64,000 bases of DNA from contig JAVTLE010000005.1 of assembly GCA_033439295.1 (NCBI GenBank), forward strand, positions 2,778,501 through 2,842,500, given 5' to 3'. The position numbers and the translations under genes were made by a program. Shown here one piece after another: positions 48,981 to 61,124 of this stretch (positions are counted from its first letter, which is position 1; each line of letters starts with the position of its first letter). This DNA comes from Deuterostichococcus epilithicus (lineage: Eukaryota > Chlorophyta > Trebouxiophyceae > Prasiolales > Stichococcaceae). The notes under the pieces were generated by a model that was not told where the DNA came from, did no database searches, and worked only from the letters and a program-made list of their open reading frames with translations.

Positions 48981-50319
48981 ATGGTGCTGGTGCTGTGCAT
49001 CGGAGACGCGCACATACCAGATCGAGCAACGGACCTGCCACCCCAGTTCCGTAAGCTGCTGGTGCCCGGCAAGATCCACCACGTGAGTACGCCCGCGTCG
49101 CTGGTGCTAGCATGAAGCCGCTCCCGCTCTGCAGCAAACCAGCCAAGGCTTGTTTTGTTTATGACTCTCTTGTGCTTGTGGCTCGCAGATTCTGTGTACT
49201 GGCAACCTCAACACGAAGGTGTGCAATCATCAATGACATCAGTCCACCAAAACTCATGTTTGTAGTTTGATGCACATATTGGCACACATGGCGCGCTGCT
49301 CCATGGGCCGTGCGGCACCTGTGCGCAGGAGACGCTGGACACTTTGAAAAGCATCTGCGGCAGCGTGCACATCACAAAGGGCGACTGCGATGAGGCCGAC
49401 TTCCCTGAGGACGAGGTTCTGGCCATTGGCGACCTGAAAATTGGCCTGTGCCACGGCCACCAGGTGGGCGCGCCTGCTGCAGTGGAACATGGGCTGTGGC
49501 ACAGGGCGCTCGTGATCAGAGGGTTATTTTTGGTGGTCACACCTGACCTGTCCACTCCCTGTCTCTGATGCAAGACGGGATTCACTCTCGTGTGCCATGA
49601 GGCACTGGGAAGTGTACGGGACTCATAGCGACAGGCCGTCGGGGTGCATGGCTGCAGGTGGTCCCGTGGGGCAGCACAGACGCGCTGGCGGCGATGCAAC
49701 GGCGGCTTGGGGTGGACATACTGGTCACTGGCCACACGCATCAGCTTCAGGTCCGTGATGCATCATGCCGGCTCTGCCCTTAATCAACGCCTGACAACCC
49801 GCTGCGCCGGCTCGGCTGTTGCATGCTCATGCTGCGCTATCATATTGTGCGTGGCCTTGTGTCTACTGGCAGCAAGCAAGTCCTTGTGCTGACTGCTTAC
49901 ACATCTGGCTAATGCTGCCGCATGGTGTCGCTGCCACAGACACTAAAACACGAGGACAGCTACTTCGTCAACCCGGGGTCAGCAACCGGCGCGTACAGCA
50001 CCACCACCCCCGATGCGCAGCCCAGCTTCGTGCTCATGGACATTGACGGCAGCAGGGTGAGAGGGCACTGGGGAAGGGCTTGACGTGCAAGGGCAGCACA
50101 AATCGCACCCACTGTTCAGACTGTGCCGGCTGGCAGGGATCCATGTGTAGGTTACACTCGAGCACATGTTCTCTCTCCCAGCGAAGTGATGCTGTTGGTT
50201 CATGCTCGTTGCAGGCAAACATCTACGTCTACAAGCTGCTGAAGAACGAGGCAGGGGCGGCGGATGTGGACGTTCAGAAACTGGAATACAGGAAACCCAA
50301 GGTGGCAACGTCGCTTTGA
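48981..50319 (+). CDS. VPS29: VPS29, retromer subunit
   Basis: Six exons in phase: 48981-49082, 49189-49218, 49329-49463, 49658-49750, 49940-50056, 50215-50319, about 193 residues, the usual VPS29 length. It is the phosphodiesterase-fold subunit of the retromer cargo complex (with VPS35 and VPS26) that recycles receptors from endosomes. Metallophosphoesterase-like motifs are all visible: [56 protein letters not shown] and [24 protein letters not shown] follows, and the end is KVATSL. A TGTAA poly(A)-type signal lies at 50335-50339. Start choice is clear: the first codons match the family N-terminus. Confidence 0.97.
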
Positions 50320-50345
50320 CACAGCTCTAGCAGTTGTAAAGTGCT

Positions 50346-50417
50346 TTGGAAGTCATGTTCAACCTCATAAGTGAATGTCGATTGGAAGTCATGTTCAACC
50401 TCATAAGTGAATGTCGA
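50346..50417. repeat. Perfect 36-base tandem duplication downstream of VPS29
   Basis: TTGGAAGTCATGTTCAACCT and the next 16 bases occur at 50346-50381 and again, unchanged, at 50382-50417, just after the VPS29 stop and its TGTAA. Perfect identity suggests a recent duplication. Confidence 0.95.
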
Positions 50418-50785
50418 GGCTGTGCCACCACAGCTACTTGTCAGCAACAGAACAAGGAGGGTGGCCACATACAAAAGACGCCTGCAATGCCAGCTTCTCC
50501 AGCTCTGAACAGGGCCACGTGAGACTGGGTTTCCCAGGTGTCTGTTTCGGTCTTAAAACATGAACCAACAGTGAACTAGGGCACGATATGGGCTCGGCCA
50601 TCTGGTTTCGAGTTTGCATGCTCTCAAATGCACCAGGCGTGCACAGCAGGTGTGGCCCTGCTGGCCGTCATCCACATCTTCCATGGATCAGAGATACTGT
50701 TAGATCCCCAACAACGTGTTGTCCCGATCGAGGGAGGACCGAGCCCGCCCCAGCGCGGCGCGGCGCGGACGGCTCAGAACCCGTC
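50418..50785. other. Convergent 3' intergenic region, VPS29 / TBC protein
   Basis: About 370 bases, 3' of both genes. Nothing coding seen. Confidence 0.4.
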
Positions 50786-53700
50786 CTATCCCCGAGGCGG
50801 CGCCGCCGGTGGTGCCGCCGCTGCGGCCGGCATTGGGGGACCCACGCCGCCATGAGGGTCGTGCTCCATGATGGGCGCCATCACCGACGCCGACGGCGCC
50901 GATGACTGCACGCCGTTTTGCTGCTGGCCCCCCTCCGCTGGCTTCTCCAGGAGCATGTCCATCGCCAGCACCAGCTCCAGGTCGTCCGTGTCCAGTGGCG
51001 GCTCCGGCACTGCCGACGGCGACATCGAGTCTGCAAGTGCTGGGAGAGACGAGTGGGTCAGGTGATGATTTTAACATGTGCATCAAGCAAAGCAAGCAAC
51101 ATATCCAAGATGTCCGTGTCCAGCCAACCACGCCGTCACCGCATCAGCACAAAGAGGATGGACGTAGCGGGTGATGACCTGAAGAAAGTGAATGCAGAAA
51201 GTCTACTGTTGCATCTTGCAGGCGGAAGCTGAACAATGCGTGAAGTGCACGAGTGCTTCGGAGGGTCGACATGGACGCAGCAGCACAGAAGCCGCGCAGA
51301 AGCACGCTTTGTGTGCCTAGGCGCAGCAGGCGCAGTGTGCTACTACGGAGAGCTGGAGAGCTGAGCTGCTCGGGATCCCACCTTGGGAGAGGTCGACAGC
51401 CGCCAGGGCATCGGACAGCTCGTTGGCGTTGACGCCGGTCGCGGCGGCCGCCGGGCCACTCATCGACAGGTGGCGCGAGTGGCTGGTACTGAAGGAGTTG
51501 GCGGCCGATGCGGCGGATGCAAGCTGCAGACGCCACATCAAGATGCTTCTGAGCTGTCTGCATGTCTGTGCTCAGTGGCCGCGCAGAGTCCAATGCATCT
51601 GGCCTTCGGAATCCACCGGAAAACTCTGATGGCCAGGCCGTCGACCTCGAAGCGGCGAGGTGTCGAGTTGTGGTGGAGGGACCCCTGGAAGGACGAACAA
51701 CAGGCACAGTACACACCTCGTGGCGGCTGGAGGTGCGGCGGGACAGCGAGCCGCAGTAGCCGGTGGTGACCGCGAAGTTGGCGGCGCGGATCATTTCGCT
51801 GGTCACCACGCTGTTGACCGCCGCGTTGAGCACCTTGCGCTGCCGCTTCTCGCTCCACTGCACCGGCTCCACCTGCAAGGTCACAGATATCATTGCTAGT
51901 CCAGTGACTGATTTGTGAGCTGTCTTCAGAGCTGCTGAGTTGCTGGTTGCAGTAGCCGTGCACTTTTGGCAACCCGCCTGTGTTTCTGTTCATGGCATCG
52001 CTATCCCACAAGGCTGAATGTTGTGAGCGCAGTGTGGGTGCATCTGACTGACATTGGCAGGCGCACAGCATGATCTCGCATTACAGCACAGCGCATGGCG
52101 CCCGTTCAATCCGATGTCTGATCGGCAGACCGCGTGCCTGCACTCATACCTTGAGGTAGGTGATGAGCTCTTCGAAGTCGTCCAGCTGCAGCAGCTGCGC
52201 CTCGCATTCTGCCACCACCGCCAGCGCCGCCTGCGCCCCACAAGTACCGGACATATTAGCATTCATCGCTTGCCGAAACACCATTGTGCTGCCGACGCTG
52301 TCCACTGCGACTTCTGCCAAGGGTTCGCATGTGGGCCAGCCAGAGCGGACCCATGCAGCAAAAGCGCACAGTGGTCGCGCCTTCTGATGGCGGGCGCGGC
52401 CTGGGACCCGGCGCTCAGCATTGACTTCATGACCAGGGGCAGGCTCATGGTCAGTTTGCGCTTTGCATAGTCAGGCTGCAACCAGCAGGCGTGCGCGCCT
52501 GGAGCATGATCTCGGAGTGGCCCTCCTCCAGGATGATGTCGATGATGCGGGCGGAGAAGGCGGAGGGGAAGGGACACGCAAACAGCGTCAGGAACCACTG
52601 GCTCGCATACAGCACCGGCGCCACCGTGTGCGCCTGCGATTGAGGCCCAACGATCCGGATCCCAGATGAATTTGTTAACACTTTAGTAGCGGGTTTTCTT
52701 GGTGGTGCACGGCGAATGGCGGGTTCTGGCAGAGGCTTCACCTTCGATCAACCCCGCAGGAGCACAAAGCGTGCCGGAATGTCTGCCATGCGAGTTTCGC
52801 GGAAGGAGGACGGTTGGAACCATGCTCGCCTGCAGGTGGGTGGACAGCGCGGGGAGGTGCCGCTCCAGCAGCCACTCCAGCGCTCGCAGCTGCTGCTTCA
52901 GCCCCTGCAGGTGGCACAACATGTGCGGCACGGTTGCTGTGCCTAGTCCGACATGTCAAAGGTTTCCGGGTATCCCAGGGCGCAAGACCACAGCACACAG
53001 AACATGCACGGCACAGCCGCCGCGCAGGTGCAGCGGTGTGCACTGGGGCGGTGCATCCAACACAGCGACGAAGCAGCGTCTTGAACGAGCCCGGCGGGAT
53101 CTGTCAAGGGCCCCAGTGTGGTGCTCCGGCCGAGGGCGGTCGCAGAGCAGGACCGCCCCAGGCCGGACGGGCACACACTGCGCGCCTGGCGGACTTGTCG
53201 GGCAGCGACCCTGCTTGTGAGACCTGACAGTCAACCGGCTCATACCTTGCATGATGTCCCGCACAGCAGGAGGTTTCGTTGTGCCCACTCCCAGACCAGG
53301 CCCGTACAGGCGGCGCAGGTCAGGGCCGCACACCCGGCGGTGATCAGGCGCCTCACCTGCAGTACTTTAAGGCATATTCTCAAATCCGCACCTCCAGGCC
53401 GGGCAGGTAGAGGCGGCGAAGGTTAGGGCCGCGCTCGTCCAGTAGGCGCGCCAGCATGCGGAACGCTGGCTCTTCTGGGAGGTACATAAGAACGATGCCC
53501 GCCACGAACGCCATGCCCTGGCAGTACCCCGTCTGCGCCAAGGGACCAGGAGTTGGTGATGAATTCCACGCGACACCTCCTTGAGCCCTAAACTTTCATA
53601 GAGACGCCTCTCAGAGCCGTGCCCTGGCAATTTCCCCATCTGGCGGCGCGGGCACAAGGACCGACTGATCACGACCGCCGTTTGTGGCCCGATCACATTG

Positions 53701-56700
53701 AATCGGACCAATCCACAGACAAGCTCATACTCTGTATGCTGGCAGCGAGGACCAGCGGCAAATTAGGAGGCTTCCACAGTCAGGCACGCAGCAGAATGCC
53801 GGCAGCAGCAGGCAAAGTGTGGCACCTCCAAGTCGTGCAGCGAGTACGCCTTGAGAACGCGGAACAGCGCCTGCTGCCCCTGCTCGAAGCCGAACTGGGG
53901 GTGTTCTGGAAACGTGCGGTTGATGTCCCGCGAGATGATGTCATCCGTCTCCTCCTGCCCAGAACGCAGCATCATTGTTTTGTCGGACTATCTGTAGGAC
54001 TTCGAATGCTCGATCCTCGAAACTGGTTGCATCGCTGCTGCGGACCCTCATACGCCATCGATGTCAACCTTGTGCCGCCACCCAGCGGACTCGATGGGTG
54101 CAAGGTCACTGCGCCGTGCGGCTAGACAGGACGACCTCTGGGCATTCCACCTTCCAGGAACAACATCTCTCACCTGGCCAATACTGATTTGCAGCAGGGT
54201 GTTGTAGCGGCAGTCTTCGGGATACTCGGTGCCGATGGGCCACGGCACCGTCATGATCGCCATCATCAGCTCTGCAGCATCAGTGGCGGCCGGAAATCAG
54301 AGGCGCCGCTGCCAGAGACTGCACAATCGGGCCGGGGACACACCACCATCATCCGCCACCGCAGCACTGCATCGCACAGGCACGCAAAGGCGGGCGGCGG
54401 CAGATGTCGGCATGGCAGCAAGCACACGCGCACTCTGCCAGATGGCGACGTCCTCAGGGCTTAGCTGCGCATGCGCCGCCGGGTGCAGCCGCGCCGCCAG
54501 GCCGTCGCTGGCCCCAAAGTTGTACAGGTTGCCGCCGTCCTGTGCGGCGAGGTCAACCCTTTCAAACGGCTTATGCGGTGCGAATCTCCGGCCAGCGTCT
54601 CATTTACTGCAAGCTGTCAATGTGACACAGTTCCGTGACGGCTGCCGCCGGCTTCGGCAGCCCCCGGGAACCCACGCATCGACAGCTGCCAATCTGACAC
54701 TGCACGGGCATGTGGTTGAGCTGTGATCCCGCTGTCTTTGAGACATGCAAGCCAAGGCGAATGGACTGCACATGTCAGCGTTGCACGACTGCAGCCTGAA
54801 TCGCAACCCCTACAGACCCACCTGCACCATCTCCCAGGCGTCCAGCTGGTCGCTGTCCGCGGAGCGACGCACAACGCCGAAGCCGTCGACGCCGGAAGGC
54901 GGCGGCGCTGACGGCGATGGCTCCGCCGAGGAGTCGCGCGGGGGCAGGCCGCTGCCAGCAGACGCCTGCGCAGCAGAGGCGTCCCTCGCTGACGGCCCGG
55001 CCTGCACGAGCGTCAGCGCATGGACTGGCTCTGGATGCAGATCGTGGTGCAGCATGCACACATGTCAGACAGTGCGCCTATCCTGACACTGTCTCTCAAG
55101 ACTGCTCCAAACAGACTTGTGAGTGCCAAGCGATTGCCTGATATTCTGGCGCTGTCGGGAACCTCGAATTTCTGGAGTTGCACTCGTAGCTATCGCCCCA
55201 AGCACCAGCAGCAGCAAAAGCAACACCAGTATAGGGGTGCAGCAAGGGTGTAAGCCGCACCCTGGTAGCATCGACCATGTGGCCGCGGCTTTGGTGCCGC
55301 CCTCCGACCTCCTGCGAGCTGGCGGCGCCGCTGGGGAGGTGCCCCGGCTCCTCGTCATCCGGCTGCCAGGGCGAGCACAGCAGCTCGTCAAACTGTGATC
55401 TGCATTGCCGTGGGCGAGATGCGACCATGTCAGGCGACCCAACCCCGAAATTAAATGAAAGGACCTTTGAGGCTCACAATCGATGCCCAACCGATTGCTC
55501 GTATGCTTGCAACGTTTTGCTGTGAAGCACACCTCGAGCCCAAGCGCCTCCAGGTCCGCTGCCTCGTGGCCATCGCTGTCTGCGTCCTCTGCCCCGCGCG
55601 CCGCTCGCTGCTCCGCCAGCGCCGCCGCATGCGTTGCGCCGGCGCTGCGCAGGCGCGCCGCCGCCCGTTGCGCTGGGCTCATCGCCCGCGCGGCCTCCGC
55701 ACCGCCGTCCGCTGCCTGCGCTTCTGTCGAGGGGGCGGCGCCGCACGCGCCGCCGCCGCAGTCCCCACTGTGCCGGGCGGAGACGGCCGGCATGGAGACG
55801 CCGGCGGCGGCCGCGGCGGCGACGGCGGCCGCGGCCTCGGCAGCGATGCCCGACGACGCGTCCGCGGCGACGATGTCCTCGCCGAGCCGGTCCGCAGCCC
55901 TGGCCGCCGCCCAGGCGTCCGCCAGGCGGGTGCCAGCGCCGCCAGCGCTGCCTGGCCTCGTGCGCGCCCAGCTGTAGCCGGCGGTGCGCGGCGACGCCTG
56001 CACAGATGTCGAATCTTCGGCCTGCCGGCATTGTGTGCCACGGGCCGGATGCGAGTGGGTGCCTACACATCGAGTAAGTCTGCTGCAGAGTGTCCATGCC
56101 TCATACAAATGGTGCTGGAGGTGCTTGTGCAGCTTCCAGAGCATCACTAAATGCATGTCATCAGGCTGCGCAACCCACCTGCGGGGAGTCGGCAGGCACC
56201 ACGGTGCGCCGCGCGAAGCTGTAGGGGTCGTTGTCCGGGAGGCTGGGCGCTGCCGGGCTGTTGCGCCCGCTGCCTGCGGCCTCTGCTGCTGATGTCCCGG
56301 CTGCGGAGCTGGCGAAAGGCAAAGCCTCTGTCGCGCCCCCGGGCGCTGCCGCGTCCGCATCGCCTGACGCGGAAGCTGCGCCGCCTGCTGGCGGCGCCTC
56401 AGCCGCTGCTGCGGGCGGCGACCCGCCTGCCGGCGGGCTGCCGCCATCGACGGCCTGCTGCTCATCCGCCGGCTGCTGGCTGGCCTCCTCCTGCGCCTCT
56501 GGCAGGCTGTCGGGCCGGCCGTCGCCTGGCAGCGAGGCGCCACGCCGCGAGGATGTGGGCGACCGGTTGCCCAGGCCCTCGCTCCCGGTGCGCGAGAGCT
56601 GCAGGCAGGCCGCTTGGATCTGTCAAAGTCATGCTGTTCATGTCACCGCTGCAGGACCATCACGATGCACAAGACGACTGTTTGCCACCAAGGGCACCCT

Positions 56701-57736
56701 ATAAAATGAGACTCGCTCATGGGGCTGCACAACAGCGCCCAGGACTGCAGCAGCATAGCACGACCGCCATGCAGCTCACTGCGGCCACCTACCGCGCTGT
56801 GCTCCAGGCTGGTCGCCAGGGTGCTATTGTCAAGCAGCGCAACCCACAGCCGCGAGCGCAGCTCCTGCGGCGCGTTCTCGTACAGCTGCGGCCCGATCTG
56901 CACATCCACTGGCGCGTCTCGCTCCTCCTGCAGCCGGCGGCGCCAGAGACCGTCAACCCCCCACTGAACATCTATCATGCACTCGTGCAGACCGGGCGCC
57001 AGTACCATCGTTAACATAGGTATCAGGAGCGTGGCTCCAAGTCATTCAGGGCAGTCCGATTCTGCACACCTTCAAAGCCACGAGGAGTCGCTGCTCCTCG
57101 ATGCGCTTCTGCAGCGTAGTCAGCACCGATTGCACCTGCGCCGGCCCCGAGCGGATGCGCTGGCCCAGGGTGTCCGCGCTCTGCGCCACGCCTGCATGAC
57201 ACACGTTAAATGAGGCGGACATGGCGAAGCACAGTAGTGAGCTCGAGTTTCTTGGCTTGGCAGCAAGGACTGCCCATTTGAGCATCTGCAGCTGCGGCAC
57301 GGCTTCCGCGCAGCCTACCTTGGCGCACAGTGTTGAAGCCCTTGTTCGCCTGGCCGACCACCAGGCTGCCGGCCTTCCTGCAATTTTCAAGGCAGACGAC
57401 CAATGCGGCACTATTTTCGACTGGGAGTTGGTGCTCGCACTTTGCAGAGGAGGGTCACATGTGCTCAGATCGGGCTGAGATTGTGCGCGCGGCTCACTTG
57501 CGCAGCTCTGCATCTTCGACAAGAGCGATAGCGCTGCCTGCCGTGCGAGCGATCGCCGTCGCCACCTTCGCGAGAGCGTTAGTCACAAGGTCAGTCCGGG
57601 TGCCACGGCCACTACGACATCGTCGAGAACGTCAGGCACATCACGTACAGGCTCTGCTGCAAACATGTACCTGAGCCAGCTGCTTAAATGGCCGAAAGCC
57701 GCTAGCTCTGGTTTCGTTCGGGCTGTCTGGGTCCAT
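50786..57736 (-). CDS. EVI5-like TBC-domain Rab GTPase-activating protein
   Basis: Many exons. Firm ones: 50786-51030 (C-terminus), 51382-51523, 51717-51872, about 52509-52636, 52834-52915, 53392-53532, 53826-53954, about 54175-54275, about 54436-54555, about 55530-55975, about 56178-56620, about 56800-56990 and about 57068-57193. The TBC domain stimulates GTP hydrolysis by Rab proteins. Both catalytic fingers are present: Arg in DDIISRDINRTFPEHP and Gln in TGYCQGMAFVAG. Other matches to the EVI5/RABGAP1 group are YLPEEPAFRMLARLLDERGP, LKQQLRALEWLLERHLPAL and VLYASQWFLTLFACPFPSAF. The first TBC helix (ELRSRLWVALLDN) sits far upstream, with a long low-complexity insert between. The N-terminal part is helical (VLTTLQKRIEEQRLLVALK). 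The proposed start at 57736 (MDPDSPNETRAS) is provisional. Confidence 0.85.
53262..53345 (-). other. Extra copy of a TBC exon segment
   Basis: Read on the minus strand, this part of an intron encodes CGPDLRRLYGPGLGVG. The true exon next to it (53392-53532) ends ERGPNLRRLYLPGLE. The two DNA segments match at roughly four of five bases over about 40 positions. The extra copy is open but breaks the expected TBC spacing if included. Confidence 0.55.
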
Positions 57737-58484
57737 CTCGTGTCGCCTACACTCCGGAAGCTGGCTCTGCCTCAGCTGGCGTCAGTGCTCATCACCGGCC
57801 TGATCAAAGCATTTGGGTGCTTCACTGGAATCACATGGTAGCTGCGCGCGACACTGTAATATCCGCTGCAACGAGGCAAGTCGCCTTGACCAGCGGCAGG
57901 TTCTCTGGAGGGCTGCGTACAACGCGAGGTGTCAAGGCACCAGCGCTGAGACACTGCAACGTTATGTCAAGTTGATTCGTGTACAGTCTCGTGCCGGGAT
58001 GAGCGGCATTCACACGACATCTCCGTTCTCCGATGTTGCAGATCTCGAGACATGCCAGGTGTCCACATTGGAGACAAGCAAAACAGCACTTTTCAGCGCC
58101 CTTGTCACCTTTGGCCGTCCACTCTGTGTCAAGTAATTGCGCAGCACAGCCCACCCCTCTCAATCGGGTCCTCTGCGGAGCGCGAGCTTGAGAGCGTCTG
58201 GTCACCTTCTGGCAATCGTTCAAATTTTGGGTCACTCGAATGTGGGGGTTATTGAAATAGGACATCCAGCAAGGTTGACAGAGACGCATAAAGTGTGCAT
58301 AGCTATAGAGTCAGCCTCAGGTAACCTCTGAAAGACATCTGCTGGGGTGGCAGTCCATGACCAAAGGCGCGCCGTCAAGCGGTGCAGGAGGTGGAAAGAT
58401 GCCACATGCTGGGGCCCCTCTGCCAGGTGAATCCCGGCTGGCGGGTGTACGGGTCCTTTGACGATCGTTATGCATAGCAGCAGC
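57737..58484. promoter_or_regulatory. Divergent intergenic region, TBC protein / small coiled-coil gene
   Basis: About 750 bases between start codons pointing apart. A minus-strand open stretch of about 150 codons (57831-58289) has no recognisable family and no splice support, so I treat it as non-coding. Confidence 0.4.
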
Positions 58485-59752
58485 ATGACAGTGCCTCCGC
58501 GGCGGCATTTGACACTGGAGGTTGCCCTGCAGGTGGCGGTCCTGTGCGCCCTGCACCGTGGTGGGACACCTGGCGGACGAAGCTCACAGGTGAGCGCCGG
58601 CGATACCTGCGTACTGTTCATGCATTTGGCTGCTGCAGTCTTGTTGCTGTGGCTTTCAGCTAAACGTCATATGCGGCCAAATTGCTGCCGCAGATAGCAG
58701 CACGAACCTGTCGAAGAAATGGGCACAGCAGCAGAAGACCTGGAAGAAGCAAGGCAAGTTCCAGATGCCAGGTGCGCAGCCGCATCCCCTTTGAAGCGCT
58801 GACGATACAAGGGCGCGCCTGCTTGCCGCTCGCACAATCGTCTTTTGCAGAGCCTTCCGAGCAGAATGTGTAGTACGAGGCAATAGGTGTTCTTGCGCAG
58901 TGCACGTGGAGATGGACTTCATCAATCCGGCCGCCGAGTCGGTCCAGAACTTCTGGCGGCAGCTGCCGCCGCAAGTGCAGCAGGGCGCCCCGATCGTGGG
59001 CGCAGGCCTCCTGACGGCACTCGTCGTGCACCGCATCGAACTTGGTCGCCTGCGCGCCGAGGTGAGCACCATACTTTCTCCTGAATTGGACGCGCGAAAC
59101 AGTCTGGACCGATCTGGGCAATGCCAACAGCTGGCAGCCGAGAAACATGGCGGAAAAGCCCAAGCAGCAGACATCACGGCAGGTTGCCGCAGCGGCGTCA
59201 TTGCCGCCTGTCATGTTGCTCTGCGCGAGACACTGCCCGAGGAACCCCACCAGTGAGGTGGGGCCGTGGCGGCACCGGCAGTGGCAGCAAATTGCCGGTA
59301 GCGCGGCTGCACCAACACCAGGCCCCTGACCTCACCTCCGCATCTGCCGCTGCAGAGGGAGCGGAACCAGCGGCTGCGGGGGCGACTTGACCTGCTGCTG
59401 GGCGAGAACGAGGAGTTGCACATGAAGGTGGCGGACCTCAAGGTATGATGAAAGTCAGTCGTGCATCGTCTCCGTGTTGTCACGTCAGTGTTGATCGCTC
59501 TCAGCATGCCAAGGCTCGTCATGTGTTTGCGTGGCATGCATTCAACATGGCACACAGCAACTGCGGCAGGGCACTGGTGGCGTGACTGCACTGCCACCAC
59601 CCTGACAGGGCAAGGCCTCCGGGCCGAAGTCGCCGAGCGAGCTGAACATGGCGCGGGCACTGTCAGAGGCGACGCAGGCCGCAGCGGCAGCAGCAACGGC
59701 GGCCGCACACGCTGCATCGGCTTGCCGGCCGAAGGGGGAGAGCCCCGCTTGA
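58485..59752 (+). CDS. Small coiled-coil protein, unknown function
   Basis: Five exons splice in phase: 58485-58589, 58660-58771, 58901-59061, 59356-59442, 59609-59752, giving 202 residues. I do not recognise the family. The order is a short N-terminus (MTVPPRRHLTLEVALQVAVL), a Gln/Lys-rich helix (SKKWAQQQKTWKKQGKFQMP), a stretch FINPAAESVQNFWRQLPP, a short hydrophobic segment (APIVGAGLLTALVVHRIE) that could be a membrane anchor, a coiled coil (RERNQRLRGRLDLLLGENEE) and an Ala-rich helix ending GESPA. All splice sites are canonical and each junction keeps an open frame, which supports a real gene despite no homology call. Confidence 0.65.
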
Positions 59753-60260
59753 GACTCACCCTGAAATCGGCTGTGTACGATAATACTCGAAGAGCAGACG
59801 AGTAGAGCAGCTGGACGGAGCGCAATACTCAGCTGTCTAGGTGCAGGTAGGTTTGGGCAGTCCTTGCAGAAACACATGCTATAGTAGCCGCAGTGGCGCG
59901 CATTGACGTTCTATTGATGCTGACAAATGCATGCCTTGCATGTTTCCGGCACACCGTGTTTCTGCAGGAGCCCGATTCAGCGGCCTGGTGCAAATCCCGA
60001 AGCGATGTTGCAACCATGTTTCAGACTGGCGCATTGGCCTGAATGAAGCTAAAATCCAAGCCAACTTGAAAGAATTGGTCAATACCTGAAGCTCGCAACG
60101 ACGCATTGCTACAGAAAGCTGCTTCCTCTGTCGCAGACCGGGTTCTGTGCGCTGGGTAGAAGCCTTCGGTATGGCAGCAGCATGTCTGAGTGTCTCCCTA
60201 AGCTGTGCTGCAGGCTTCAGAAAGGCACTGGGACTAACACGTCGTTTTCCCGACCATTGC
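59753..60260. other. Convergent 3' intergenic region
   Basis: About 510 bases between facing stop codons, less GC-rich than average. Nothing coding seen. Confidence 0.45.
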
Positions 60261-61124
60261 TCATCTCTGCTGCTGCAATGTCAAAACACCCCACTGGTTC
60301 GAGATGTTGCCCTGAATCGTCGATTGCCTGCGCGCAGCAGATGCTGCCGGCGGTGGCCTGCCTCTCCTGTCCTCCAGCTGCATCCATTTGTCCACCTGCG
60401 CCAGCCCATTCAGCGTGAATGCCATGAAACAAAGGATGAAACAACATCACCAATGCACAGCTTACAGCACATCCGTCTTGCTTGCGAGCTGTTAACGCGA
60501 CTCATGTGCAACTTGTCGAGCAAAACATGGGACTGGTTTTCAGTTCTGCACGCTGTGCAATGCATGGATCTTGGTCCGAAGCGCACCAGCCTGCCGGCAA
60601 TCCGCGCCACATCTGCGTCCGCATGGTATTCTAGCATCTGCACCAAAACAGCGCTTCAGCCAGAATCCCTTTGAGACATCTCGCCTGCTTTCTCGAGCAT
60701 CCGCAGCAGACACAGTGTGGGACTCGCCTGCACGGTGGGGTGCAGAAGTGGCGCTGTCTGCTCCAAGTCCTGTTTGGATATTTCGTGGCAGCTCAGCTTT
60801 CGCAGCGTCAGCACTAGCTCCTCAGTGCTCGTGGTGATGTCCTGCAGCAGGCTCTGGAAGCGCGCCAGATCCTCTGGCTTGAAGCAAAGCGCGGTGGTGC
60901 CAGCGTCCAGAGTTACCACCTGTGGATGTCAGGATTGCCTTTACAGCACGCCTTCCGCAGCAAGCGTGCGTTTGACGCGTCAGCCTTCATCACATGCTTG
61001 TCTATACCGCAGTGTGCAACAGCCGCACCTTCTTCAGTTGCTCGAGTTTGCGCTGGCGCGGCTGCCTTGACGCTGTGCTGATTGTCGACGCAGGCTGGGT
61101 CCCGCGGATCACGAAACGGTCCAT
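60261..61124 (-). CDS. TCEANC2: TCEANC2-like protein (TFIIS N-terminal domain)
   Basis: Four exons on the minus strand: 61029-61124, 60728-60919, 60587-60637, 60261-60395, in phase, 157 residues. The start MDRFVIRGTQP is the hallmark opening of TCEANC2 (MDKFVIRTP in animals). The TFIIS N-terminal (LW) helical bundle follows: DLARFQSLLQDITTSTEELV, LTLRKLSCHEISKQDLEQT, TVQMLEYHADADVARIAGRL and VDKWMQLEDRRGRP, ending in a basic/Gln-rich tail. This domain contacts elongation and Mediator-type complexes; the role of TCEANC2 itself is poorly known. The middle junction aligns to the family only if exon 60728-60919 ends at CAG before a GCGAGT, i.e. a GC donor; the conventional GT two codons earlier would delete Val-Gln. 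Confidence 0.82.

Noticed and set aside
1-57736. A trafficking gene cluster (VPS18, VPS29, TBC GAP)
   Set aside because: The genes are separated by unrelated ones and eukaryotic gene order of this kind is usually coincidental; nothing in the sequence shows co-regulation.
57831-58289. Minus-strand open frame of about 150 codons
   Set aside because: No family similarity, no splice support and odd composition; more likely a chance frame between divergent genes.
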